From Microcaldota archaeon (lineage in GTDB: Archaea; Micrarchaeota; Micrarchaeia; Anstonellales; Bilamarchaeaceae), in the NCBI GenBank assembly GCA_016212525.1, contig JACRGD010000010.1:434001-498000 (forward strand): 64,000 nucleotides of DNA. Direction: 5' to 3'. This document shows, piece by piece, positions 20,014-29,786 of this stretch. Position 1 is the stretch's first letter, and each line of letters begins with the position of its first letter. A program made the translations under genes and the position numbers. The notes beneath the pieces are model-generated. The model saw only the letters and a list, made by a program, of their open reading frames with translations, searched no databases and was not told the origin of the DNA.

Positions 20014-21474
20014 TTATTTTACCTCGTAGGTCTTAAGAAGCCGCTCGACGTCTTCTTCCTCGACACCAATCGAGACTTCGGCCATAATGGCCAGATTCTT
20101 TACAAGAGAACAGCTCGGACCTTCCGGAGTCTCGTTTGGACACAATTTTCCAATGTGAGTTCCGTGAAGGTCTCTTGCCTTAAAGTGAGGATGTTTCTTG
20201 GAAAGAGGAGATATGATTCGACGCAAGTGCGAAAGGGTTGAAAGATAACTTACCCGGTCCAAAAGCTGGGAAACACCAGTCTGACCTGCGACCCAGTTTC
20301 CAGTTGCCATGGCATATTTAACACGGTCGCCCATAGCATCCTGTCTTACCAATGTGTGAACCTGGAGTCTTCTGCCTCTTGCATCGGCCCTAGATGCCTG
20401 ATAAACCAAATCCTTAATGAGGAACTGGAATGCATATCTAAATAGATCTTCCATCAAGTCTCCGGCCAGCTTAACCCGCTTGTTGGCATAGTGGTCCTTG
20501 TCATCTGGAGCGACTTCGTGATATGCAACGCTGGTTGCACGCTCGGCCATCTTTATTAAGTATCGTGCCTTTTCCATTCTCAAGGTTGGAGCAACACCGA
20601 TGTGTGGCAATAAATAATTGTCAATAAGGTTGTCCATACGATTGAGCCGGAATTCCTGTGGCTGGCCTGGAGAGAGCTTTCGGCTTAAGAGGTCGATTGC
20701 CTCTTCCTTGTTTGCAGACTGCTCTGCTTCTAAATTAAGTATGACATCGTTCCTGACCCGCTTCTCGCTGGAGAACGCGGCTGCGATTTCTGAATCTTTT
20801 TCTAGACCCATAACACGCAAAACCTGGGCAAGTGGAACGCCGGAGGGACTCGATGGAAATTCAAGAGTGTAGATACCATCGTTGCTTCGCTCGACAACAC
20901 ACCGGGCTCGGAAGCCGAAATAAGTGGAGAAGATTTTCGATACGATTCCGCCTTTTTCCTTTGTAACGATTAGTTTGTTTGGAACCAGATCCTCGATAGA
21001 GGTCAAGACACGCTCGGAACCGTTGATAATGAAGTATCCTCCCGGGTCTTCCGGATCCTCGCCATTGTCCATAAGTTCGTCTCTGCGCATGCCTGAGAGG
21101 TAACAGAGCTTGGATTTGAGCATTGCAGGGATTTCTCCAATAAACACATCACTGTAAACAGGTCTCTCGACACCATTGAAAACGGGGATTATTTCAAGAA
21201 ATACAGGAGCTGCATAAGTAAGATTTCGCAATCGGGCTTCCTGAGGATAAATCTGTCGATAGCCACCCTTGACTTCATAGTATCTGGGCTGCTCAATGCG
21301 GACTTTGCCGAGTTTTAATTCAAAACCCTCAACGTTTGTTTGTATCTTTCCAATCCGGTCGATGACCGCCTGTATACCCACATCGACAAAACGATTGTAG
21401 GAAACCAACTGCTGATTGACCAGAGTATTGACTCTAAAATAGGACTCGACTAGACTTTCTGCCATATGAAACAC
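20014..21474 (-). CDS. rpoB2: DNA-directed RNA polymerase subunit B''
   Basis: GGYFIINGSERVLTSIEDLVPNKLIV...HGTHIGKLCPNETPEGPSCSLVKNLA. Confidence 0.97.
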   Translation of the reverse strand: MFHMAESLVESYFRVNTLVNQQLVSYNRFVDVGIQAVIDRIGKIQTNVEGFELKLGKVRIEQPRYYEVKGGYRQIYPQEARLRNLTYAAPVFLEIIPVFNGVERPVYSDVFIGEIPAMLKSKLCYLSGMRRDELMDNGEDPEDPGGYFIINGSERVLTSIEDLVPNKLIVTKEKGGIVSKIFSTYFGFRARCVVERSNDGIYTLEFPSSPSGVPLAQVLRVMGLEKDSEIAAAFSSEKRVRNDVILNLEAEQSANKEEAIDLLSRKLSPGQPQEFRLNRMDNLIDNYLLPHIGVAPTLRMEKARYLIKMAERATSVAYHEVAPDDKDHYANKRVKLAGDLMEDLFRYAFQFLIKDLVYQASRADARGRRLQVHTLVRQDAMGDRVKYAMATGNWVAGQTGVSQLLDRVSYLSTLSHLRRIISPLSKKHPHFKARDLHGTHIGKLCPNETPEGPSCSLVKNLAIMAEVSIGVEEEDVERLLKTYEVK

Positions 21475-21493
21475 ACCCGATTAAGAAGAGAAA

Positions 21494-21745
21494 TTACTTC
21501 TCGACAACAATTCTATAGGCGACGTATTCGCCAGTACCATCATTTCTTTGCATCTTGATGACATTGCCAACAGAAGCTTTAAGAGTAACAACTAATGGAT
21601 CAGTAAGAAGAACACGAGGTAATTGTCCCTCGGAAACACCGTAGTGATCCAAAACTTTCTTTTTTTCAGATTCTGAGAGTACTTTCATTTCCGGATTAAG
21701 AGAATGAGCCAAAACATTTACACCAGAGACGTCGTTCTTTTTCAA
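21494..21745 (-). CDS. rpoH: DNA-directed RNA polymerase subunit H
   Basis: VNVLAHSLNPEMKVLSESEKKKVLDHYGVSEGQLPRVLLTDPLVVTLKASVGNVIKMQRNDGTGEYVAYRIVVE; first gene of the RNAP operon. Confidence 0.95.
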   Translation of the reverse strand: MKKNDVSGVNVLAHSLNPEMKVLSESEKKKVLDHYGVSEGQLPRVLLTDPLVVTLKASVGNVIKMQRNDGTGEYVAYRIVVEK

Positions 21746-21924
21746 ACAAAACCACCCTTAGACAATAAGATATCTAACTATGCGCGCAGACAGGTATTGA
21801 AATTAATAGAGAAAGGTTTAAAAAATGAATGTAAAAAATGAGCGAAATGCTCCACAAATACACCTTTTTCTGCAGATTCAATACTTTTTTATTCAAAATT
21901 CACAAAAAATAAAGATAGAAAAAA

Positions 21925-24900
21925 TTATTTCCTAGCAGTTGTTCTGGACCTCATGTAGAGATAGCCGCCCACAACAATCGCAACCAGAACCAATAGACCA
22001 ACCAGATACATCAGCATATTGGATCCACCCGAGCTGGAAGCCGAAGCACCTGCATTCCCAGTTGGAGGTGCGCTTGGCGTAGATGGGGTTGTTGGCCGGG
22101 TCGTATTTCTAACCGGAGTAGTAGGCGTAGGAGTAACAGTTGGAGCTGGAGTTGGAGTAACTACTGGAGTAGAGGGAGGAGTTACAGTCGGAGCTGGTTC
22201 GGGAGTTGGTACAACCGGAGGAACTACCACAGTAGTCGTATTTGTTGGAACCACACAGCCAGTTGGGCCAGAATATGGACCAAATGCAGTTGCAACACCA
22301 GTAACTCGGACATATATCGATGAGGGACTGGTAGAAACATAACCAAACTGACCAGACGAATTAGTACTTCCTGAAACTATAGCCAGACCAGTAGGAGTTT
22401 CAATAAATAGCTCAATGCCAGCAGATCGGGCACCTGAGCGACTTAGAGTCACAACGTTTTCCACACATGAAGGCATATAAGATACAGTGTATGATCCTGA
22501 ACCGCTACCAGAAGTGTCACCAGAACCAGTAGTTGGACTGGACGCAGCCCCGGCATACAAGATTGCATAAACACCGGGAGCACTAAAGCTGGTAAAGTTC
22601 ATATTATGCGAAGCTGCAGTGAGGGTGTAAGGACTAAACGCAGCCCAAGAGGCATTTGCAGTCGTATATAGATAAGGTAGCAAACTAGACTCGGGGTATA
22701 GTGCGCCCTCAGCAGCAGTCCATCTGAAAATAGGTGCATCTAATGACACACCGGCAGTGTAGTTGGTGAAGTTAAGGTATTTGTTTACAAACGAATTGTA
22801 ACCTGAAGGCAGGCCCGGACTAGTAACATAACTTAGATCATAAGAGGTAGATGAGTTTACAATATCAGTCATAGATACATTAAGATAAGTAACCAAATCC
22901 GCACCAGGAGAATCTAAAGAAAGACCCGAGACAGTAACAGTCTGATTTCCATTTGCAGTGTTATTTACGAAAAGACCACGAGTATAGTTGGAGTAATGAT
23001 CGTTAGTAATTGTTACATTACTAGAGTTGTAGAGAGAAAGACCAATTGAACCAGTAGTCAGAACGTTTGAGGTGAGGTTATTATCATGACCAGCACCAAA
23101 GAACAGACCAGTTGAAGCATTGGTAAGGGTGTTAGTGCTAAACACAGTGTAATTTACAAAGGTAGCGTTAAATCCACGAGTGCAGTGAGTTGCTGTGTTA
23201 CTAGTTACTTGCAAGCCACCTGCAGAAATACCATTAAACCAATAACAATCAGTTGCCTGATAGGCAATGTTTCCAGAGACGTTGCCAGTGTTAGCAGAAG
23301 AACCCAACTGATATGCCGTAGTAGAATTAGTAACATTATTTGATAAGATAGTCTGAAGAATACCGTAAGTTTGGACACCGACAAGGGAGTTAAGAACAAT
23401 ATTATTCGAAACATCTGAGTAATCGAAACCAGTTAGATAAAAACCAACTGCATCAACACCAGTAACCAGGTTATTTGAAAAGTTTGCAAATTGAAGAGAA
23501 TCAACACGTGCACCGTAACTTCCAGAAGTAACATTGTTATTTGTGAAGTTAACATAACCCTGGTTGGCAATAAGATCAGTAAATCGTAATCCGGTACCTG
23601 CAGCAGGAGAATTGATCACATTATACCGAACATTAGAGTAGTTAACTCCCTGCATATAGATACCAGTTGTTGCATTTGAGATAGTATTTGATGTAACAGT
23701 TGGTTTTCTTGCATAAGTGAAGTTCAAACCAACGCTCGCATTATTGATCGTGTTGCCAGAGAAGGTAAAGTCCTGGCAAGCATTACACAAAACAGCGTAT
23801 TGGGCGAAGTTTGTCAGAGTGTTATTAATTACACTGACATTGTTCTGACCATTATTATTGAACCCAAAGGCACGACCAGAAACAGCACCATTGGAAACAT
23901 TATTTCCAATGAAATAATTGCCACTTCCACTTCCACCAAGAGCAGCATAACCATCTGAAACTAAATTAACAGTATTGTAGGTAACATTTGTATATGGAGA
24001 GTTTACCTGAACTCCATTAGAGGTTGGGATTGAGATAAAGTTATTCAAAGTTACATTCAGATTATTAGAACTGGTAGTAGATTGAACACCAGATCCATAG
24101 GAACTGAAATTATTCGCTAAAATGGTAGTATAGTTTGATCTATTAATAACAACACTAAAACCACCGAAAGTAGATGCAGGCGTTATGTTATTGTATGCAA
24201 AGTGGGTGCGGGTAGCAAAACTAATATTTATCGAATAGTTAACATTAACAAATCGGTTGTAGGATGCATTAATTCCGTCAACTGAATCGGAATTTGCAGA
24301 ATCATCCAATTCAAGAGCAACCTGGTTGTAAGCAAAGTCATTATTTACAAAGGTAATGTTTGAAGCAGAACCATAAGGAACCTTAAAACCGACACTTGGA
24401 CCAGAAACATTGTTAGAAGTAACATTAATCCACATACTGGAAGTATCGAACACAATACCCGAAAGGAGACTATTACCACTAATATTATTGTAACTTATCG
24501 TCATATAGGATACACTATAAACATCAATGATATTAGTAGCTACTCCAGAATAAGCAACAGTGTTTCCAGTAAAGCTTCCGCCAGTAGAGGACGCTAAGTT
24601 AGTAACTGTGCCAGCAGTATATAGATTATTTGTAATCGAAGAGCTAGTACCAGTTGTATAGGTAGATGAACCTGAGACATTGTTATAGGTAAAGTTTGAA
24701 TTCGTAGTAACGTTCATTATTAGTCCAGTACCATCAATCAAACTACCTGTGATATTGTTGTAAGAAAGAGTACCATTTGCATATTCAAAGACAATAGAGA
24801 CATTAGTCATGTTTGTGAAGTTATTGTTTGTTATGATAAAAGGAGCAGTATCGGAATTTAAGCTTCTTGATATTATACCGTAACTGTAATTTCCAACATT

Positions 24901-25230
24901 ACAATTTCGCACGGTGACATTTGTAAGAGGGGTAGATGCACTTCCAATCATAATTCCAATCGAGTTACCATCTCCCGGAGTTCCACTTCCATTAATCCAA
25001 TTATCCTGGCAATCAAGCAAAACATTACTTTCGTTTATCAAAAGGCAGCTGGTAAACCCATCATAAGGTGCAGGATTGGAGTTTGGAGGTAATGAAAGAC
25101 CACCAATCGAACTCGAAAGAGTCCAGCTATCAGCAGTAAGAACAGTACAACCAGAAACACCAGTTGAGAAAGACACGCTCAAAACGAGCAACAGGGCAAA
25201 CAAGGAATATACTAAATAACGGAAGTGCAT
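21925..25230 (-). CDS. Secreted/surface parallel beta-helix (PbH1/NosD-like repeat) protein with P/T linker and C-terminal TM anchor
   Basis: Signal peptide MHFRYLVYSLFALLLVLSVSFSTGVSG; many degenerate repeats (NNTLTN..., SNNIVLNS..., NNVTSGSYG); P/T linker TPTPAPTVTPTPTTP; TM MLMYLVGLLVLVAIVVGGYLYMRSRTTARK. Confidence 0.85.
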   Translation of the reverse strand: MHFRYLVYSLFALLLVLSVSFSTGVSGCTVLTADSWTLSSSIGGLSLPPNSNPAPYDGFTSCLLINESNVLLDCQDNWINGSGTPGDGNSIGIMIGSASTPLTNVTVRNCNVGNYSYGIISRSLNSDTAPFIITNNNFTNMTNVSIVFEYANGTLSYNNITGSLIDGTGLIMNVTTNSNFTYNNVSGSSTYTTGTSSSITNNLYTAGTVTNLASSTGGSFTGNTVAYSGVATNIIDVYSVSYMTISYNNISGNSLLSGIVFDTSSMWINVTSNNVSGPSVGFKVPYGSASNITFVNNDFAYNQVALELDDSANSDSVDGINASYNRFVNVNYSINISFATRTHFAYNNITPASTFGGFSVVINRSNYTTILANNFSSYGSGVQSTTSSNNLNVTLNNFISIPTSNGVQVNSPYTNVTYNTVNLVSDGYAALGGSGSGNYFIGNNVSNGAVSGRAFGFNNNGQNNVSVINNTLTNFAQYAVLCNACQDFTFSGNTINNASVGLNFTYARKPTVTSNTISNATTGIYMQGVNYSNVRYNVINSPAAGTGLRFTDLIANQGYVNFTNNNVTSGSYGARVDSLQFANFSNNLVTGVDAVGFYLTGFDYSDVSNNIVLNSLVGVQTYGILQTILSNNVTNSTTAYQLGSSANTGNVSGNIAYQATDCYWFNGISAGGLQVTSNTATHCTRGFNATFVNYTVFSTNTLTNASTGLFFGAGHDNNLTSNVLTTGSIGLSLYNSSNVTITNDHYSNYTRGLFVNNTANGNQTVTVSGLSLDSPGADLVTYLNVSMTDIVNSSTSYDLSYVTSPGLPSGYNSFVNKYLNFTNYTAGVSLDAPIFRWTAAEGALYPESSLLPYLYTTANASWAAFSPYTLTAASHNMNFTSFSAPGVYAILYAGAASSPTTGSGDTSGSGSGSYTVSYMPSCVENVVTLSRSGARSAGIELFIETPTGLAIVSGSTNSSGQFGYVSTSPSSIYVRVTGVATAFGPYSGPTGCVVPTNTTTVVVPPVVPTPEPAPTVTPPSTPVVTPTPAPTVTPTPTTPVRNTTRPTTPSTPSAPPTGNAGASASSSGGSNMLMYLVGLLVLVAIVVGGYLYMRSRTTARK

Positions 25231-25446
25231 AGGAATAGATACAAAAAGAAGGTTTAAAAAGCAATCGACATTCAGAGGCAAAAAATAGGTCATATAAACA
25301 GAAAAAGTCGCAGATGATGTTAGAGATTGGATTATCTCAAACAAGTTAGAAATCCAATCAGAGTTTCCTTTTGGAGAAGGAGAGGAGCTAAGATGAGAGA
25401 TGCTTAGAAAATAGAAAGAAAACCGGCCTCCGTAGAAACATTACGA

Positions 25447-25673
25447 CCATACTCCTCCAAAAAAGGTTTCCCTGTTTCTCCGGTTGCATGGACGCTGAGC
25501 TTCGGTAGAAAAATGTTTTCTCAGATCGAGATTTCTTTCTTGGTTCAGTATAGGAGCCTGCTACCCTATTCTTAGGTTAAACTTCAAAAAGAGAAATCTG
25601 TTTTAGCCAGCATTTCTACAGGACCAAAAATTGAGAAACTTTGAGTCTGAAGGACTTTTTTGGAATAGTATAG
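25447..25673 (-). ncRNA. Candidate structured noncoding RNA, identity unresolved
   Basis: Minus strand 5'-CTATACTATTCCAAAAAAG (25673-25655) pairs with 5'-CTTTTTTGGAGGAGTATGG (25465-25447): 19 positions, one A/G mismatch, two wobbles that are G-U only on the minus strand. Inner helix AGATTTCTCTTTT/AAGAAAGAAATCT (25599-25587 with 25541-25529; one mismatch, one G-U). Third hairpin 25495-25524. Confidence 0.5.
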
Positions 25674-25743
25674 AGAAAGTCTTGAGTGTGGTTAAGATTA
25701 CGAAAATACAAACGTAAATCTTCTCTTGAGCAGAAAAAAGTAA

Positions 25744-26235
25744 TTAACGATAAATTGAAATATCAACTATTGCCGGATAGCTTTCTCCACTAGTACGATT
25801 ATAGATAGTAGCCAGTCTTCGTAGTTTCACGATCTCCTTGGAGGTAGAAGGAGCAGCAACACCCATAGAAAGTTCTCTTCGTGGAGATGGATCAGGAAGC
25901 CGAGTAACATCTACAGCCACGTTAAAAGGAGTCGAAAGAACGACTTTGAGGCGATTTGGATCCATTGAATGTGCACAGGCAAGATTTTGAGCATCTAACC
26001 TCTGATCTTCCCAGGAAATAGCAAGACCGAGCCGGGTCAGGGAAGTACATGCAGTGGAAGGTGAAGGCGGCCCAAAGAGCAGGCCAGAAACACGAACTGC
26101 CTCCTTAGAGAGATCTTCGCTTTGATAATCGAGATAAGTTTTAACTCCGTACCAATAGGAAAGTAGGCCTACAAGTGCCAAAAGAAATATTACTGTCGCC
26201 ATTATGGCATCAAAGCTAAAGTATTGTCCTTTCAT
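25744..26235 (-). CDS. Pilin-like membrane protein
   Basis: MKGQYFSFDAIMATVIFLLALVGLLSYWYG: KGQ followed by a single hydrophobic N-terminal helix. Confidence 0.65.
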   Translation of the reverse strand: MKGQYFSFDAIMATVIFLLALVGLLSYWYGVKTYLDYQSEDLSKEAVRVSGLLFGPPSPSTACTSLTRLGLAISWEDQRLDAQNLACAHSMDPNRLKVVLSTPFNVAVDVTRLPDPSPRRELSMGVAAPSTSKEIVKLRRLATIYNRTSGESYPAIVDISIYR

Positions 26236-26840
26236 GAAGATCCTTCCTCTTGAAGCAGAGTAATGTTCTCACCATCATTTCTTAATACTAAAACATTATC
26301 GCAAGCATTTGAATGTAAAACACCATCTGAAAGACACCTGCCGGAAAATAGATATTTATAGGTGGGTAATCGGTAGGAATAGTTGAAATCGGCATATTCA
26401 CCGGGCCAGTCAAAGAACATAAGGTTAGATGGAGTAAGCGGCGCAAAGTTAACCGAATAAGGATGGTTAAGCAAGGTTTTGGGGAATTGATAGCGATATT
26501 CAAAACCAGCACCGGCCCTAACTGATAGAGACAAAACATCAACAAAGCCCTGACCAGTCTCCTTGGCAAGGGCATTTTGCTTGGCCGGAAGTTCAGCCTG
26601 CTGGGATTGGTTTATGACAAAAAATGCCAGAACAACGGCCAGCATGAATACAGAAACATAAACAAGAAATTCTACTGCGACCTGACCCCGAAGCAGCGCA
26701 ACAAACTCTTTTGAATTTCTCGGATTGTTAGAAATCGGCATATTCAGAGGTGTTTTAGATTGCGAAAGTTGGGAAGCCGGGGATATGGAGCCCGTGCTCA
26801 TTTCTTTAGAAGTGGAACGCGTGTCCAAGGATTCATTCAA
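26232..26840 (-). CDS. Archaeal type IV pilin-like protein (class III signal)
   Basis: RGQVAVEFLVYVSVFMLAVVLAFFVINQ matches [K/R]GQxxxEF. Likely start is nearer M34 (about 26741). Confidence 0.65.
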   Translation of the reverse strand: MNESLDTRSTSKEMSTGSISPASQLSQSKTPLNMPISNNPRNSKEFVALLRGQVAVEFLVYVSVFMLAVVLAFFVINQSQQAELPAKQNALAKETGQGFVDVLSLSVRAGAGFEYRYQFPKTLLNHPYSVNFAPLTPSNLMFFDWPGEYADFNYSYRLPTYKYLFSGRCLSDGVLHSNACDNVLVLRNDGENITLLQEEGSS

Positions 26841-27243
26841 GGACTACCAGCTCCACAATACCATCCCGGTTCATGACACTAACTGGAAGAAGACCAGACC
26901 GATCTGAGATGGAAGTTCCGCGAACTTTGGCAATGGTTGGAGAAACAGAATCGAAATAGCCGTTTGAAGTCTTTATCCTAAGAGAAACTTCACCGCTTTG
27001 AACTGAAAGAGAGGAAGTGGTCGGAGGAAGATTCAGCAGAATGGATCTTTGGGCACCTGCACCCTGGGAGTAGACAAGATTCATAGTATCCGAAAGCGAA
27101 CGAACAGTGGCATCTGCCTGATTTTTGGCACTATCTTCAGAACCTACAGTCGAAAGCGAGTATAATAGAAGTAATACAGGAATGGAGAATGCTGCGATGG
27201 TTGCAAACGTCAGAAAAAATTCCATTGAGCTTTGACCTTTCAT
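26833..27243 (-). CDS. Archaeal type IV pilin-like protein (class III signal)
   Basis: MKGQSSMEFFLTFATIAAFSIPVLLLLYSL matches KGQxSxEF. Confidence 0.75.
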   Translation of the reverse strand: MKGQSSMEFFLTFATIAAFSIPVLLLLYSLSTVGSEDSAKNQADATVRSLSDTMNLVYSQGAGAQRSILLNLPPTTSSLSVQSGEVSLRIKTSNGYFDSVSPTIAKVRGTSISDRSGLLPVSVMNRDGIVELVVLE

Positions 27244-27247
27244 AACA

Positions 27248-28810
27248 TTAGCACCTCGCATTACCCTCACAGGAAATATCGCCAAGACCATAGGCCGAAA
27301 TTGCCGAAGAACTTAAAGTAAATATACCCGTAGAAAGATCAGTCGAAGAACAAGCACCAGGTGTTCGGCAGCCAGGCATCCCACGAACCTTTATGCCAGT
27401 AATAGTACTATTGAAAATTTCCCGATCCAGATGACTTCGACCAGCATAGACAGTCGGATTTACATACTGACCAATTACAAAGGTTTCAAGGCCAAATGGA
27501 CTGCGGCGTGAATAGGAATCTGAAAAGAGCCGCTGTAAATAAGATGGAGCAAGTGGACTGTTAGAATAGTCACCGCAAAGAGTGAAGTCCCGGATTCGCT
27601 CGATACCATATACACCCGGACCAGATCGAGTTATGTTTACGAATTTTCGAGTTGGATCGTCACGAAGCTCATCGGTTGAATACGCGCTTAGTATAAGAGC
27701 ACATTTCCCGATAGAGCCACCAGTTGGAGAGGGACAATCATAGCGGGAATCGGTCGGATTGAACCCAACTGAAACAATGAATGGATTTCTTGTGGACCGG
27801 CCGGCAGAATAATCGAAATAGGCAGTACATGCAGAGGTCCGATAACTAACAGGCATGAATGTATTTGCTTCACCAACAGTCGAACAGGTAGAAGGGGTAG
27901 AGGTAGAAGGAGAGGGTGCGGCAGTCAAAAGATATGCACCAAATTCCTCATAACCAGGAATCGAAAGGATGTCTTCGAAACGTCCTACAAGAACATATAG
28001 AGGACGATCTGCAGGTGCAATAGAAATCGCTGCAGGCATATTACCGGAGGGAGACGAACTTGCAATGGCCAATGGACCATAGAACCATCCTGCACCACCA
28101 GCAGATGGGGCACGTGCAAGAGTAACCGCGCGTGAGGAACTGCCGGAATTGAAATAGAACTGCCTGAACATCGGCCTTCCATGTGCCTGACTTTCACGAA
28201 CCAATGCAGGATCAACCAAGCCAGTTATATTAAGGGCTCCTTTGATCTTGTAATCTTTTGAAGTAGAAGAGGAATTTGCATAATCGGAAATCTTGAGTTT
28301 GATATCAAAGGAGTAATTAACAGTATCATAAGTATTCTGAACTAAATCAAAATTCTTAACAGAATAGTCAGAAATGTATGCACCAGTTGATTTCAACGAG
28401 GAATTGAAACCGGAAATCCATGCATTAAGTGAAGAGGACGCATCAAGTGGAATACCTACCGAGTCTTCGAAATAATTTGGAGATGCAGTGCCATTAACCA
28501 AAAGCGAGAAGAGAGCACGCCGGGCATAAGCAAATTCGTCGCTTGAACCTGCATCCGCCGGTCGGACCGGATGATTTATCGAATGCTCATTGAGCAGGAA
28601 AAGACCCCGATTAAGAGTTATATCTGCAACCTGGCCAACTTTTGCAGGAGTTATCTGTGCCGCTGCCAGTTCGACATTGGACTCCCTATAGAATTCTGAG
28701 TAAAATCGCTCAGAGGATTCAATGCTTTTTACCCAAACTGAAATAGATAAGAGGATGTAGGTGAGGACAAGGAAAATTGCAACTACAAACATGAAACCTT
28801 TTTTATTCAA
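27248..28810 (-). CDS. Large pilin-like/surface protein with single N-terminal TM
   Basis: MNKKGFMFVVAIFLVLTYILLSISVWVKS followed by a 490-aa Ser/Gly/Pro-rich ectodomain; embedded in the pilin-like cluster. Confidence 0.65.
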   Translation of the reverse strand: MNKKGFMFVVAIFLVLTYILLSISVWVKSIESSERFYSEFYRESNVELAAAQITPAKVGQVADITLNRGLFLLNEHSINHPVRPADAGSSDEFAYARRALFSLLVNGTASPNYFEDSVGIPLDASSSLNAWISGFNSSLKSTGAYISDYSVKNFDLVQNTYDTVNYSFDIKLKISDYANSSSTSKDYKIKGALNITGLVDPALVRESQAHGRPMFRQFYFNSGSSSRAVTLARAPSAGGAGWFYGPLAIASSSPSGNMPAAISIAPADRPLYVLVGRFEDILSIPGYEEFGAYLLTAAPSPSTSTPSTCSTVGEANTFMPVSYRTSACTAYFDYSAGRSTRNPFIVSVGFNPTDSRYDCPSPTGGSIGKCALILSAYSTDELRDDPTRKFVNITRSGPGVYGIERIRDFTLCGDYSNSPLAPSYLQRLFSDSYSRRSPFGLETFVIGQYVNPTVYAGRSHLDREIFNSTITGIKVRGMPGCRTPGACSSTDLSTGIFTLSSSAISAYGLGDISCEGNARC

Positions 28811-28819
28811 GTCATCACC

Positions 28820-29467
28820 CTAAATGAAAATAGTAAGACGTACAAGTCTCACATATGGAGTCGGAACCAGATCGCCGCCCACAGAACTTCCACCTGAACC
28901 CGGAGGGTTGTTGAGATTAAGAGAACAGGTAATCAGATTTCCATCGCCCAATCCAACCCCGGATGCACCATGACAACTCAGATAACTAAACGGATTTGGG
29001 GCTGCCTTTGCAAGACGACCAGAGTAACCAAACGAGATTACCTGAGATGAAACGCTTAGTTTTTTCTTCACTGGAGCATGAAGCTCGGGAGCTGAAAGAG
29101 AAATGGTTTCTGAGGTACTATATACCCGATTCCAGCTTCGGCCTCCACTTTCACTCAATTCAACAGTATATCCAAATTGATTTGGAACCATGCGACCGAT
29201 AGTATTACGCACTAAGGATGGAGAAGAGATATCATTAAGCGCGATTTTATCAAGAACCGAACCCGAATAACTGCCGCATTCTGAAAAGGCAGTGGTGCAT
29301 GGAGTACTTGAGAGAGCGAGCAGTGTATCCCGGCTTAGGTAATGACCCTGCGTCAGCAGGTAGTAATAAGAAGTAGGAATGCTCGAGAAGAAAATTAGCG
29401 AATAGATGGCAATTAGAGCCAGGCTAAATGCTATAAACGCATCGAGCGAGAAGATGAACGCGCGCAT
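28820..29467 (-). CDS. Pilin-like membrane-anchored protein
   Basis: MRAFIFSLDAFIAFSLALIAIYSLIFFSS; N-terminal helix resembles that of the 25744-26235 product (FSxDAxxA). Confidence 0.6.
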   Translation of the reverse strand: MRAFIFSLDAFIAFSLALIAIYSLIFFSSIPTSYYYLLTQGHYLSRDTLLALSSTPCTTAFSECGSYSGSVLDKIALNDISSPSLVRNTIGRMVPNQFGYTVELSESGGRSWNRVYSTSETISLSAPELHAPVKKKLSVSSQVISFGYSGRLAKAAPNPFSYLSCHGASGVGLGDGNLITCSLNLNNPPGSGGSSVGGDLVPTPYVRLVRLTIFI

Positions 29468-29534
29468 ATAGTCATAAATTGCTAAGAGGGTTTATAAATA
29501 AGCCGAAAACGCGAACCGTTCAAATGCGAGAAGG

Positions 29535-29786
29535 TTATTTGTAGATATTTTTGCGATGACCAATAGAATAGATGAAAATCAGACGCTCTTGATGGAGCAC
29601 TCTTGAGAGGATGCGATAATCTCCAACCCGGAGTTTGTATTCCTCACGGTCCACTAATCGCTCAAAAAAATGAGCAGGATTTTCTGCAGCCTGTTCTAAT
29701 TTTGATATGATTCTTTTTACAGAAGAAGTATCAATTTTTCTAAGTGCAGATAAAGATTCTTCAGATAGCTTGATTGCATATGCCAT
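29535..29786 (-). CDS. RelE/ParE family toxin
   Basis: YAIKLSEESLSALRKIDTSSVKRIISKLE...DREEYKLRVGDYRILSRVLHQERLIFIYSIGHRKNIYK. Confidence 0.9.
   Translation of the reverse strand: MAYAIKLSEESLSALRKIDTSSVKRIISKLEQAAENPAHFFERLVDREEYKLRVGDYRILSRVLHQERLIFIYSIGHRKNIYK

Noticed and set aside
14317-21474. Split rpoA and rpoB genes considered as frameshifts or pseudogenes
   Set aside because: The A'/A'' split is standard in archaea and the B'/B'' split is known in many euryarchaeal lineages; each half has a proper start and complete motifs.
22080-22260. Tandem short repeats (ggagttggagtaactactggagta...), considered as CRISPR or satellite DNA
   Set aside because: They encode the Thr/Pro-rich stalk of the surface protein; no regular direct repeats with spacers. 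No CRISPR array was seen anywhere in the window.
22019-22342. Plus-strand ORF MDPPELEAEAPAFPVGGALG...
   Set aside because: Antisense to the P/T-rich linker and TM region of the beta-helix protein; low-complexity mirror translation.
25447-25673. Firm assignment of the structured region as SRP RNA or RNase P RNA
   Set aside because: Only short motif resemblance. The order of helices and motifs did not fit the SRP Alu/S-domain layout or RNase P CR-I/CR-V, so it is left as unresolved.
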